Source of the DNA: Streptomyces viridochromogenes
GTDB taxonomy: Bacteria > Actinomycetota > Actinomycetes > Streptomycetales > Streptomycetaceae
Direction of reading: 5' to 3'
DNA: 64,000 bases
NCBI RefSeq assembly: GCF_001270495.1
Contig: NZ_LGUR01000220.1
Location: 3,749 to 67,748 of the forward strand
The translations under genes were made by a program, and so were the position numbers. Below are positions 41,498-49,715 of the stretch, piece after piece. A model generated the notes under the pieces. The model had not been told where the DNA came from and made no database searches. It saw only the letters and a list, made by a program, of their open reading frames with translations. Position 1 is the stretch's first letter; the number at the start of each line of letters is the position of its first letter.

Positions 41498-41812
41498 TCA
41501 GGCGGAGGCGGCCGCGGCGCGCTCGCGGGCCGCGCGGCGCTTGAGGGAGCGGCGCTCCTTCTCGGACAGCCCGCCCCACACGCCCGACTCGTTGCGGTCC
41601 AGCGCGCCCTGGAGGCAGCTCTCGATCAGCGGGCAGCGACGGCAGACGGCCTTGGCCTCCTCGATCTGGAGCAGCGCCGGGCCGGTGTCGCCGATGGGAA
41701 AGAAAAGCTCGGGGTCCTCCTCGACGCAGGCCGCGCGGGGCCGCTCCGGCGCGTCGGTGGAGACGGTCGCGTAGGCGTGGCTGCGTACGAGGGCGACGGA
41801 CGCTCGCTTCAT
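41498..41812 (-). CDS. WhiB-family Fe-S transcription factor
   Basis: 104 aa. Four cysteines in the WhiB pattern: AACVEEDPELFFP, AVCRRCPLIESC, then the GVWGG turn and a basic C-terminal helix (KERRSLKRRAARERAA). It would hold a 4Fe-4S cluster and act with sigma factors. Monocistronic, with a hairpin upstream (41844-41869). Plasmid WhiB-like proteins may link transfer genes to development or redox state. Confidence 0.9.
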   Translation of the reverse strand: MKRASVALVRSHAYATVSTDAPERPRAACVEEDPELFFPIGDTGPALLQIEEAKAVCRRCPLIESCLQGALDRNESGVWGGLSEKERRSLKRRAARERAAAASA

Positions 41813-41843
41813 GTGGGTCTCCCAGAAAGTCCGTGTACGAGGC

Positions 41844-41869
41844 AGCCCCGGGGCGGGATCCCCGGGGCT
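41844..41869. terminator. 10-bp stem hairpin
   Basis: AGCCCCGGGG at 41844-41853 and CCCCGGGGCT at 41860-41869, between the ATPase stop and the WhiB start. Confidence 0.75.
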
Positions 41870-41895
41870 GTCTCATGTGTTGGCGGCGGGCTGAA

Positions 41896-42447
41896 CTACC
41901 TGGCGTCGATGCGGCAGCGGATCTGCTTGCCGACCGGAGAGGACGCGATGTCCCAGCCGGGCGCCAGCATGTCCAGCAGGCCCAGGCCGCGCCCGGACTC
42001 CGCGTTGTCGCTGTCCATCGCGACCGTGCTGCGGTGCGGCAGCACGTCGGCGGCGGGGTCGTGAACGTTCACCTGGACGCTGCGCCCGGTGACGTACACC
42101 TCTACGACCAGGGGCACGTGATCGCCGCAGGCGCGCACGGCGTTGCCGAGCAGTTCCGAGACGAGCCACTCGGCGGTGTCGGCGGTCGCCTGGCTGGCCC
42201 CGTACGCCTTCAGCGCCGACACGGTCAGGCCGCGCACCGTGCTGAAGGCGGACTCGGAGGCCGTGATGTGGGCGACGAAGCCACGGTCGCGGTGCTGGAC
42301 GTACAGGCCGGGGATGCAGGCCGGAAGCTCCGGCCGCTGCGAACGTCGCTGGTCTTCCATACGGGCCCGGCGCAGCATGTCGTCCATGTCCGGGCTGCTG
42401 TCTGCCCGTGCACCGGGAGGCGCGGGAGATGTCATGATGGGACTCAA
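41896..42447 (-). CDS. RsbW-like HATPase (anti-sigma-type serine kinase fold)
   Basis: 183 aa. The start is likely TTG 42447: GGAGGA lies exactly 6 nt upstream, whereas the first ATG (42435) is 18 nt away. HATPase motifs: AEWLVSELLGNAVRACG (N box), VQVNVHDPAADVLP (G1), ESGRGLGLLDML (G2) and VGKQIRCRID. Such stand-alone ATPases in Streptomyces act as anti-sigma factors or antagonists of anti-anti-sigma proteins. Hairpins isolate the gene on both sides. Confidence 0.8.
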   Translation of the reverse strand: MSPIMTSPAPPGARADSSPDMDDMLRRARMEDQRRSQRPELPACIPGLYVQHRDRGFVAHITASESAFSTVRGLTVSALKAYGASQATADTAEWLVSELLGNAVRACGDHVPLVVEVYVTGRSVQVNVHDPAADVLPHRSTVAMDSDNAESGRGLGLLDMLAPGWDIASSPVGKQIRCRIDAR

Positions 42448-42531
42448 GGTTTTTCCTCCACTGGATTGACCTGCTGAACGGCCCTGGGGCGGAATCCCGG
42501 GGCCGCTCGTTTTGGCTGTTCGTACGAGCAG

Positions 42532-42575
42532 CCAAGGCCCCGGCCTCCCCTCTTACGGGGTGGCCGGGGCCTTGG
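42532..42575. terminator. 14-bp stem terminator
   Basis: CCAAGGCCCCGGCC at 42532-42545 pairs with 42562-42575. It ends the leftward gene at 42597. A second, weaker hairpin (about 42479-42504) lies nearer the ATPase start. Confidence 0.85.
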
Positions 42576-42596
42576 TCGTTCGTCCGGGCCGGTTGG

Positions 42597-43457
42597 TCAG
42601 GCGGCGAGTGCGGACCTGTGGCAGCGGGTGGTGTACGCGGCGGCGGTCTCACCCGGCGTCGGGGCGGGCAGCGCGGCCTGGACCGCAGCCACCAGGGCGG
42701 TGTGCGCGGGCTGGTCTGCCGGGGTCAGGGGGCGGCCCCAGATCGTGGCCAGGTGCGTGTAGGCGGCGCGGGTGAGATGTTCCGCGAGGGCGTCGCTCGC
42801 GCACCGGTCCTGGCCGGCGTCGGCCAGGGTGCGGAGGATGCCGGTGGCCAGGGCGCGGACGGAGCGCCGGTCCCCGGCGGTCTGGGGGGTCATGGCCAGC
42901 GGAGCGCCGGCGGGTCCGTCAACGGCCAGACCGCGCGTGGTGGGGATCGCGTCGGCGGGAACCGTACGGGCGGCGTCGGCCCGGCGGGCGGCGGGCACCG
43001 CACGCTCCCACTGGGCTCGCCGGTCGGCGGGGCGCTCCTGGGGCCGGGAGGCCTTGAGGGTCTGGACGGTGGCGCGGCGGTGACGGGTGAGGTCGACCGC
43101 GAGCCGCTCCTCGCGCGCCCAGTCCCTGTACTGGCGGCGCCAGACGTAGTCGGTGATGTCCACGTCGACGAGCCTGTTGCTGGAGCGGCAGCGGATCGCG
43201 TCGGCGACGCCGGCCTTGCCGGTGTGGTGCGGGACGAGCTTGAGCAGGTAGGTGCCGCGGTGGGGGGTCACGGGCACCCAGGTGTCGCAGTCCGGGCACA
43301 CCACCGAGATGCGGCGGGTCTGCGTGGTCTCCACGGTCCGCATGTCGATGTGGCCGGGCGACAGGGTCGAGAGGACGATCGCGTCGAGCGGGCTGACGCG
43401 AGAGGTACGGGTGCGGCCGCGGCGCTTGGCGGCCTTCGGCATGGCGAGCTCGGGCAT
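42597..43457 (-). CDS. hypothetical protein with zinc-binding N-terminal region
   Basis: 286 aa from ATG 43457, with GAGGAG 5 nt upstream; the frame runs on to 43715 without bias. It begins MPELAMPKAAKRRGRTRTSR. VVCPDCDTWVPVTPHRGTY and ADAIRCRSSN give a beta-rich domain with a C-x2-C knuckle. The C-terminal half is helical (DALAEHLTRAAYTHLATIWG). No family recognised. Confidence 0.6.
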   Translation of the reverse strand: MPELAMPKAAKRRGRTRTSRVSPLDAIVLSTLSPGHIDMRTVETTQTRRISVVCPDCDTWVPVTPHRGTYLLKLVPHHTGKAGVADAIRCRSSNRLVDVDITDYVWRRQYRDWAREERLAVDLTRHRRATVQTLKASRPQERPADRRAQWERAVPAARRADAARTVPADAIPTTRGLAVDGPAGAPLAMTPQTAGDRRSVRALATGILRTLADAGQDRCASDALAEHLTRAAYTHLATIWGRPLTPADQPAHTALVAAVQAALPAPTPGETAAAYTTRCHRSALAA

Positions 43458-43956
43458 GGCGACTCCTCGGCAGGAAGAGAGGGGAGGGGTGTTCGCGGGG
43501 CGGATGCTCTCTCCACCCACCAGGTCCACGAGCCAACAGCCCGAATCCCGGCGGATAGACAGCGCATCAGCGCTGATCAAGCAGTCCTGCCAGCCGGGGG
43601 GTTTGATCGTGCTACCGCCTCCGACCACCTGCCCGTCTCCGAAGAGGCGAGCCGCAGGGACCGCGATGGTGCAGTGGTACGTCCAGCAGGGCTCCGAAAC
43701 GCATGAGCGCACCACCGGCTACGCCCTGCATCCGGCTACTCACCGCTTGCTGGGCATCTCGATTAGAACCCCGCTATCCACCCCAGGTCAACCTGTCTAG
43801 CTAACTTGTTTATGACAGCAGCTCTGACCTGCTAGTTTCTGGTGTCGGTTAAACGAGTGTGAGTCTCGGCTTTCGAGAAACAACTAGTCATGCCATGCTG
43901 TGCGCATCGGGTAGCGAGATCCGCTAGCCCGCATGATGCGTACGAGAGGGGGAGCG
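43458..43956. promoter_or_regulatory. AT-rich control region upstream of the GntR gene
   Basis: No gene is seen. CTAG, rare in this DNA, occurs at 43797, 43832, 43884 and 43923, within a relatively AT-rich stretch (43780-43930). Related words CTAGCTAAC, GCTAGTTTC and ACTAGTCAT suggest several operator half-sites for the KorSA-like regulator encoded just downstream. Confidence 0.5.
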
Positions 43957-44766
43957 GTGGCCGCCAAGAGGGAACCAGGGAAGGTCGAACGGATCGCATC
44001 CGAGATCCGAGACAAGATCGCGCGGGGCGTACTCGCGCCTGGGTCACGCCTGCCTGGTGTGCCTCAGCTCCAGAAGGACCACGGCATCGCCTACCAGACG
44101 GCCCGCGACATCTACGGCCTGCTGGAGAGCGAGGGCCTGCTGTTCTCCAAGCAGGGAAAGGGCACCTACGTCTCGCTGGTGCTCGGCAAGATCGTGAGCG
44201 AGCGAAACCGGCGCTACCTGCCATCGCTGCGGGAGGCCGGCGGAGCGGTCGGTGCATTCGAAGCCGAGATGCGGGCCATGGGGTTCGAACCGCGGCCGGT
44301 GGTCCTCACCATCGCCAGGGACGTGCCGCCGAAGAAGGTGGCGGAAGCCTTCGGGATGCACCATCGGGCCAAGACCCTCAAGCGCGAGCGGATCATGCCC
44401 GTGGGACTCCCTGGCAACAATGAGGCCGAAGAAGTCGTCCAGGTCGCCACGTCGTGGTTCCCCCAGGATGTAGCGGATGCGTGCCCGGTACTTGCCGAGA
44501 GCAATACGGGTACTGGAGGCAGCAAGTCCCGTATGGCGGAAGCGGGCTTCAAGCAAGTCCGCCTCCGAGAGGAGATCGAAGTTCGGTCCCCAACTGCGGC
44601 AGAGGCAAAGGCACTCGGCATCCCAGCCGAGCAGGCCGTTATGGAGATCACGCACAAGGGGCTGACCGCTGAAGGCCGTGTTGTCGAGATCGGCCTACAC
44701 GTCCTGCCGCGGTCGAAGTGGAGATTGGCGTACGAGTGGGTGATTGATTCGCCCGATGCGCCCTAA
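43957..44766 (+). CDS. GntR-family (KorSA-like) regulator with UTRA domain
   Basis: About 269 aa from GTG 43957 (VAAKREPGKVERIASEIRDK), with GAGAGGGGGAG just upstream; an ATG at 43933 is an alternative. Residues about 8-72 are a GntR winged helix (IARGVLAPGSRLPGVPQLQKD...YQTARDIYGLLESEGLLFSKQGKGTYVS). Residues about 95-260 form a UTRA ligand domain ending VMEITHKGLTAEGRVVEIG. On Streptomyces plasmids such proteins repress transfer genes and their own promoter. Confidence 0.85.
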   Translation: MAAKREPGKVERIASEIRDKIARGVLAPGSRLPGVPQLQKDHGIAYQTARDIYGLLESEGLLFSKQGKGTYVSLVLGKIVSERNRRYLPSLREAGGAVGAFEAEMRAMGFEPRPVVLTIARDVPPKKVAEAFGMHHRAKTLKRERIMPVGLPGNNEAEEVVQVATSWFPQDVADACPVLAESNTGTGGSKSRMAEAGFKQVRLREEIEVRSPTAAEAKALGIPAEQAVMEITHKGLTAEGRVVEIGLHVLPRSKWRLAYEWVIDSPDAP

Positions 44767-44831
44767 GAGCACCCTCGTGTACTGACTCAGCAACCCAAAG
44801 ACCCGAGCAACCAATAAGGAGCACGCACTAC

Positions 44832-45392
44832 ATGCCCAGCAACAGCATCGACAGCACCGGCACGATCCTGCGTGACGCGCGCACTCGTTACACCACCGGT
44901 CAGCGTGAGGAAGGCGGAGCGCATGGCGCCTTCGACGCTGAACTGCGCCGCACCGGACGCACTCCTCGTACCGAGGTTTCCGTGAGCCGCGCCGCCGCGC
45001 CCGCCGACGTCGCTGAGCTCCTGGGCTCGAACGACACGGTCGTGGTCCGCAGTCGGGAGATGTTCGACGGTGACCGCCTGGTCCAGCTCGCCAACACCTA
45101 CATCCCGGTCGATGTGGCCGAGGCCGCAGGCATCGAGCAGGTGGACACGGGCGTCGGCGGCATCATCAGCCGGATGAAGGAGGCTGGCTTCGACCAGGGC
45201 GACACGGCCGTCGAAGACGTCGAGCTCCGGCCCGCCACGCAGGATGAGGCATCCCGCCTTGGACTGACCGAGGGCGAGTCGGTCATGACCATCACCCACG
45301 TCGGCCGCACGGCTGAGGGCCGCGTCGTCGAGGTCACCCAGCATGTGCTGAGCAAGGGCTGGAAGCTCCGCTTCGCGGTTCCGCTGGCCTGA
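44832..45392 (+). CDS. stand-alone UTRA-domain protein lacking the DNA-binding head
   Basis: 186 aa, with GGAG 10 nt before ATG 44832. It aligns by eye with the ligand domain of the preceding GntR protein: GAHGAFDAELRRTGRTPRTEV against GAVGAFEAEMRAMGFEPRPVV, and SVMTITHVGRTAEGRVVEVTQHVL against AVMEITHKGLTAEGRVVEIGLHVL. No HTH is present. It could titrate ligand or form mixed dimers with the repressor. Same direction, 65 bp downstream. Confidence 0.8.
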   Translation: MPSNSIDSTGTILRDARTRYTTGQREEGGAHGAFDAELRRTGRTPRTEVSVSRAAAPADVAELLGSNDTVVVRSREMFDGDRLVQLANTYIPVDVAEAAGIEQVDTGVGGIISRMKEAGFDQGDTAVEDVELRPATQDEASRLGLTEGESVMTITHVGRTAEGRVVEVTQHVLSKGWKLRFAVPLA

Positions 45393-45395
45393 CCC

Positions 45396-45425
45396 AGGCG
45401 CCCCGGCCGGAGGGTCGGGGCGCTT
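45396..45425 (+). terminator. hairpin after the UTRA-only gene
   Basis: AGGCGCCCCG at 45396-45405 pairs with CGGGGCGCTT at 45416-45425 (one G-U), followed by GTTGATAT. Confidence 0.65.
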
Positions 45426-45461
45426 GTTGATATCCCCCTTCGAGCTCAGGAGTTCACTTCC

Positions 45462-45794
45462 ATGACCGCCGAGCGGCGCCTGACCAGCGAGCAGCTGGTG
45501 CAGGAGCTCCGCACCGCCTTGGACGCTGACACCGGTTGGCTTCCCGCTCTCTGTGCGCCCAACGGTCCGGCTGGCCTCCCTGCCCATGCAGGACTTGAGG
45601 TGGTCGTGGAACGACTCCTGGCGTTCGCCTCTGCCCCAGAAGTGCCGGCCGTCCTAGCGCCGGTCCTTCAGCGCGCCGCAGACGCTGCGGACATGGCACT
45701 CGTGACGGAAGGTATGGCCCAGTACAGCCATCTGGGCACGGCGTATGCCTACCTGACGCAGGCTCAAGGGCTCATCGGTCGGGACGGCCAATGA
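45462..45794 (+). CDS. hypothetical helical protein
   Basis: 110 aa with AGGAG 9 nt before the ATG. All-helical (SEQLVQELRTALDAD, LEVVVERLLAFASAPE, VLQRAADAADMALVTEGMAQ). No motif recognised. It follows the UTRA gene terminator and stands alone. Confidence 0.6.
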   Translation: MTAERRLTSEQLVQELRTALDADTGWLPALCAPNGPAGLPAHAGLEVVVERLLAFASAPEVPAVLAPVLQRAADAADMALVTEGMAQYSHLGTAYAYLTQAQGLIGRDGQ

Positions 45795-45909
45795 ACTGCT
45801 TCCCGTTTGGCGGGCAATTTCCTTCGCACTTCGCGTCTGACGGGCTCGGCATTCCGTGCGTCTCGGACTCTGTGCGAATTCGTCCCGCAAATCTGTCGGG
45901 TCGTAGGGC

Positions 45910-46033
45910 TAGGCTGTACGCAACAGTGATCCATAACGGCGAGAACCCCAGGGACCGTGCCTGGTCCACTGGGGCTTCTCGAACGGGGCTAAGCCTCGTT
46001 GGGCGACACACCTGGTTGGGAGGTGCTCGCGGG
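45910..46033 (+). other. possible structured leader RNA
   Basis: A -10-like TAGGCT at 45910-45915 precedes a long imperfect hairpin (about 45940-45983): GAGAACCCCAGGGAC pairs with GTCCACTGGGGCTTCTC. A second stem region (CACACCT...AGGTGCT) precedes GGGAGGTG, 8 nt before an ATG at 46034. The layout suits a regulated leader. It could equally be an attenuator or small RNA; no known riboswitch is recognised. Confidence 0.35.
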
Positions 46034-46162
46034 ATGAAGGCTACCCGCCCGCGCGGAACTACACGCGCAGCTACGCCGTTCCTCCATCGCGATCACGCCA
46101 TCCGGGCAGTGTGCGCGCATGCTGACGCCAGCCTCCGAATTCAGGGGGTTGGGATGACCTAG
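46034..46162 (+). CDS. 42-aa basic small ORF
   Basis: MKATRPRGTTRAATPFLHRD..., with GGGAGGTG 8 nt upstream and stop TAG at 46160-46162, sharing one base with the next GTG (TAGTG). Translation is suggested by the ribosome site and coupling. No relative is recognised. Confidence 0.4.
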   Translation: MKATRPRGTTRAATPFLHRDHAIRAVCAHADASLRIQGVGMT

Positions 46163-46287
46163 TGGCCATCGGCCGCGCGCGCCAAGAAGTGGACTCGCCA
46201 TCCTCTTCGGCCTCGCGCGGCCCGTCTACCGCCTGGATTCGCAACCCAGAGCGGTTCGCTCAGATCTCGGTTCGCACCCGACTCTGA
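46162..46287 (+). CDS. 41-aa small ORF coupled to the previous one
   Basis: GTG 46162 begins VAIGRARQEVDSPSSSASRG and ends WIRNPERFAQISVRTRL. Codon use is fairly G/C at third positions. Downstream (46288-46551) there is an AAAGGAG at 46439 before a 23-codon open stretch with only a CTG start candidate; nothing else is seen there. Confidence 0.35.
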   Translation: MAIGRARQEVDSPSSSASRGPSTAWIRNPERFAQISVRTRL

Positions 46288-46551
46288 GCCGCGGCTTATC
46301 AAGCCGCTGCATTCCCACCGGCCCCTCATCAGGGCCGCCATTGCAAACACACCCGCGGGCCCCTGCCAGGGGGCTTCGCGGTTCGTTCCGAGGCCCGGCC
46401 AAGGGCTTTCGGAACACCAGCACCAAGTCCATCGACGAAAGGAGATCCGCCTCTGGCCTTCGCACTGCCACCCACCACACGAGCCATCGAGATCGGCCCC
46501 GGCCAAGGGGCCCCTCTGCGTTGATCCATATGGAAGGTCGGTATCGCCATA

Positions 46552-47076
46552 GTGCACGAGCGTGAGTCGTCTTGTCAGGTCGACCACGACCAGGTCAGTA
46601 CCCCCTCTGAGGAGATTGCTGCAGGTTGCGGTGTCCCCCCTGACTGGATTGTGACGTACATCACACCCCTCGACTGTCACACGGATGTCGCCGATTCGGC
46701 GGCCCGCCTGACCTGGGGGGGTGCCTCCGTGAGCGCGGTCGCAGCGTCTGCCGCGCCGCTCATGCACCGGCTTTCGGAGGTCATCGACAACTCCGTCGAC
46801 GGCGGGGTACGCGAGCGCGTCGTCCCGTGTGGCGGGACGGGTTTCAAGATTGTTGCCCGCCGTGCGGGAGCACCGGGGGGTATCGGGGCTGTGCGGCCTC
46901 TGTCCACAGGCCGTCCGGTGCACGGTCGGTGGGTGGATGAGGAAGCACGAGTTCTGACTGCTCCGGACGGGGGTGTCCGCTTTGGCGTGTACACCGGCCC
47001 GATGGCGACACAGGCGATCTTGGGATGTTCGGCTCTTGCGGTGTCCGCCGCTCCTGTCGGGGCGGTGGGCCGATGA
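46552..47076 (+). CDS. unknown protein, first gene of the candidate replication operon
   Basis: 174 aa from GTG 46552 (VHERESSCQVDHDQVSTP). The true start could be later (GTG at the VTYITPLDC stretch). It overlaps the next gene by ATGA, so it belongs to the same operon. It has Gly/Val-rich C-terminal beta character (GGVRFGVYTGPMATQAILG) and no known motif. A DnaA-box-like CTGTCCACA lies inside at 46900. Confidence 0.55.
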   Translation: MHERESSCQVDHDQVSTPSEEIAAGCGVPPDWIVTYITPLDCHTDVADSAARLTWGGASVSAVAASAAPLMHRLSEVIDNSVDGGVRERVVPCGGTGFKIVARRAGAPGGIGAVRPLSTGRPVHGRWVDEEARVLTAPDGGVRFGVYTGPMATQAILGCSALAVSAAPVGAVGR

Positions 47077-49715
47077 GCGCCGTGACGGCACAGGCCGCCA
47101 TGCTGGACCGCCCGCTCGGTGAGCTCTTCGACGACTCCGTCGACCAGGCCCCGGTGCTTCCCGGGCAGCGGACCGCGCTGCGGTCGGTGCCGGCCTCGGG
47201 GCAGGCGGGCGACGAAGGCTCGGACGACCCGTTGCGCCTCGGTCGGAAGATGCGGCTGCGGCTACTCGCTGCGGTCCAGGCGCTGCTGTCGGATCCGTCG
47301 ATCGCCGGTTTGAAAGACGCGCCGAAGCTGGCGGCGGTGGTGCTGTACGCGAAGTCGCGGGCGCCCAAGGGCGAGAAGAACGACAACCAGACCTCGATCT
47401 GGGGCTCGGAGCTGGGCCGCTGGCTGGGCATGAAGGAGTCCACGGTCCACCACAAGGTGCTGCCCGTGCTGCGTGGCACGGACGCGCTGCACACCCAGGT
47501 GGTGAGGGACTCGAAGGGGCACCCGACCGGGCTGAACTGCCTGGTCATGCCGCTGTGGAACGCCCGTAAGAGCGGGGGAGCGGCGCACCCTCTGGCGCTG
47601 GACAAGGCGGAGCTCGCAACGCTGCTGCGCCTCATCGAGGCCCTGTTCGGGCCGGGTTGGACGCCGGAGGACAAGGAGCCGACGCCGCCGGGGCTGCTGG
47701 CCGGCCGTACGGGCAAGGGAGCGGCGACCGACCGGCTCGGGCTGCTGCTGATGGTGCTGAACACGCGGGCGTCGGGCTGGCTGCAGCTGTGCGGCGGCTC
47801 GGTCAAGAAGAAGGAGGGGCGTGGGGCGGCGACGCTGGCGCGGCTGCTGGGCTGCTCGCCGTCCGGGGCGCGGAAGGTCCTGGCACGGCTGACGGAGGCC
47901 GGTGTCGTGGCCCGGCAGCGCAAGGCGACAACGACACGGATGAACGGCCGGGGCAAGGTCATGCTGCTGCCCGTGGCTCGTGCGTACGGCCGGACCGTGG
48001 CCTCTGTGGAGGCTGTTCAGAGCTCCGAGGACGTGTTTTTGGCGCGTCCTGATGGTGCGTGCGGAGATCATGCTCCCGCGGATGTGGCTGGTGCCCTTGG
48101 TACGTCTGGGATCTGCGGTGCTGAGGGTGGTGAAAGTGCGGGAGATCAGGAGCGTCCCGATGGTGCAGAGCTCCACGCAGTCCACGCTTCTGTGGTTACT
48201 CCTGTAGTTCCTCCGCAGCTCTCTTGTGGTTTTTCCGGCGAAGGCCGTGGGGGTGAAGGCGGTCGGCCGGAGCGCGTGTGCGTGCGCGAGGACCAGGCCG
48301 TCGACGGCGAAACCGCCGCTGCCGGGTCGGCGTCGCCGGTGGCTGAGGGCGGCCCGCTTCGCGGGGAAAAGCCGAAGGAGTCCTCGGTCGATGAGCGGGG
48401 TGAGCAGCGTGCTGCCGGGGCTGTGGCCGGTGGTCGGCTGAAGGCCGTGGGTGGTGGAAAGGCGCAGCAGCAGCGGAGGGTGGACCTTCCGGCTGATCTT
48501 GGTCTGCAGGTGGCTCTGGGGCCGGTCTCGGGCCTGTGGGAGCGGCTTTCGGGCTGGCAGCAGGACCAGGTGGAGGCGGCCGCGAGGGCGGAGCTGGCAC
48601 GCCTGGAGGGTCTGCTGGCGCTGCCGGGTGGCGCGCCTCGGCTGCTGGCCGACCGGCTCACCGACCGGCTGAAGGAGACCGGCGGCGAGGCCTTGGTCGA
48701 CCGGCCGTATCCGTGGCTGATCCGGCGGGGCCTGGTGCAGCGTCAGGCGTGCACGGACCGGCGCTGTGACGACGGGATCCGGCTGGACACCGGCGGGGAG
48801 TGCGAGAACTGCGGCAACGTGGTCCACATCCGGCGTGCCCGGCGGGCGAAGATCGCGGCGAAGGTCGACCGGGAGCTGCCTGGCCTGAGTGAGGGCGAGC
48901 GGCGCCGGGTCCTCGAGGAGCGGCTGCGCGAGCAGGTGGCCATCGAGGCGGAGGGCCTCGTGCGGCGGCGGGAGCAGGCCCGTGCGGAGCAGGCCCGCCG
49001 CGATGCCGCCCGTGCGGCTGCCCGGAAGCGGGCGGAGCGTGAACGTGAGGCTGCGGCCGCCGCCGACGCGGTGCGCCAGGCGCTGCCGTGCGAGGACTGC
49101 GGGAAGGACCAGGCGGCCGGGCTGTGCGAGACGTGCGACCACCGCCGTCAGACCGAGACCCTGATCGGTGAGGCCGGTCTCCTCGCAGCGGCCTGGTCCG
49201 CCGACCCGACCGACCCGGGCAACGTCGCGGCCGTCGTCGCCGAAGTCCGGACGGCCATCGGCAACAGCATCGCCACCGCCTGGCAGGAGTTCCTGCAGAT
49301 CACCGACGTCGCCATGCTGGAGGCCAATCCGCAGGCGGCTGAGGACGCGTACGCCTTCGCCGCGTTCCAGACCGCACAGCAGGCCGTCCAGGAGTACCAG
49401 GACAGCGCCCTGGCGATGCTGGGCCGGACCGAGGAGGCCGAAGCCGAGGCCCGGCGGGCGTTCAAGGCCGAGCAGGGCCGCCCGTGGTTCCAGCACAACC
49501 CGAGCGGCGCGGACGCCATCGCCGCCGCGACGAAGGCAGCCGACGCGGCCCGGGAGCGCGTGGCCGAGTACCTGCTGACGGCGCGGCTGGAGCAGCTGCG
49601 CGAGCAGGCGGCGGCCCGCACCGAGCAGGCCGCGCCCGCGCCGTGGACGGACCGGCTCACCAGGCTCGCCGCGCGTTCGCTGGACGGCGGTACGGCCGGG
49701 GCGGTGATGGCGTGA
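47073..49715 (+). CDS. large wHTH/zinc-ribbon protein, candidate replication initiator
   Basis: 880 aa from ATG 47073 (MSAVTAQAAMLDRPLGELFD). Two winged helices: about 65-150 (QTSIWGSELGRWLGMKESTVHHKV) and about 215-290 (RGAATLARLLGCSPSGARKVLARL, then TEAGVVARQRKAT). A Ser/Gly/Glu-rich linker follows, then a zinc ribbon (CTDRRCDDG...CENCGN), a charged coiled coil (VRRREQARAEQARRDAARAA), a second Cys cluster (CEDCGKDQAAGLCETC) and a helical tail. This domain order suits plasmid replication proteins; overlap with a DciA-like gene supports that inference. Confidence 0.65.
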   Translation: MSAVTAQAAMLDRPLGELFDDSVDQAPVLPGQRTALRSVPASGQAGDEGSDDPLRLGRKMRLRLLAAVQALLSDPSIAGLKDAPKLAAVVLYAKSRAPKGEKNDNQTSIWGSELGRWLGMKESTVHHKVLPVLRGTDALHTQVVRDSKGHPTGLNCLVMPLWNARKSGGAAHPLALDKAELATLLRLIEALFGPGWTPEDKEPTPPGLLAGRTGKGAATDRLGLLLMVLNTRASGWLQLCGGSVKKKEGRGAATLARLLGCSPSGARKVLARLTEAGVVARQRKATTTRMNGRGKVMLLPVARAYGRTVASVEAVQSSEDVFLARPDGACGDHAPADVAGALGTSGICGAEGGESAGDQERPDGAELHAVHASVVTPVVPPQLSCGFSGEGRGGEGGRPERVCVREDQAVDGETAAAGSASPVAEGGPLRGEKPKESSVDERGEQRAAGAVAGGRLKAVGGGKAQQQRRVDLPADLGLQVALGPVSGLWERLSGWQQDQVEAAARAELARLEGLLALPGGAPRLLADRLTDRLKETGGEALVDRPYPWLIRRGLVQRQACTDRRCDDGIRLDTGGECENCGNVVHIRRARRAKIAAKVDRELPGLSEGERRRVLEERLREQVAIEAEGLVRRREQARAEQARRDAARAAARKRAEREREAAAAADAVRQALPCEDCGKDQAAGLCETCDHRRQTETLIGEAGLLAAAWSADPTDPGNVAAVVAEVRTAIGNSIATAWQEFLQITDVAMLEANPQAAEDAYAFAAFQTAQQAVQEYQDSALAMLGRTEEAEAEARRAFKAEQGRPWFQHNPSGADAIAAATKAADAARERVAEYLLTARLEQLREQAAARTEQAAPAPWTDRLTRLAARSLDGGTAGAVMA

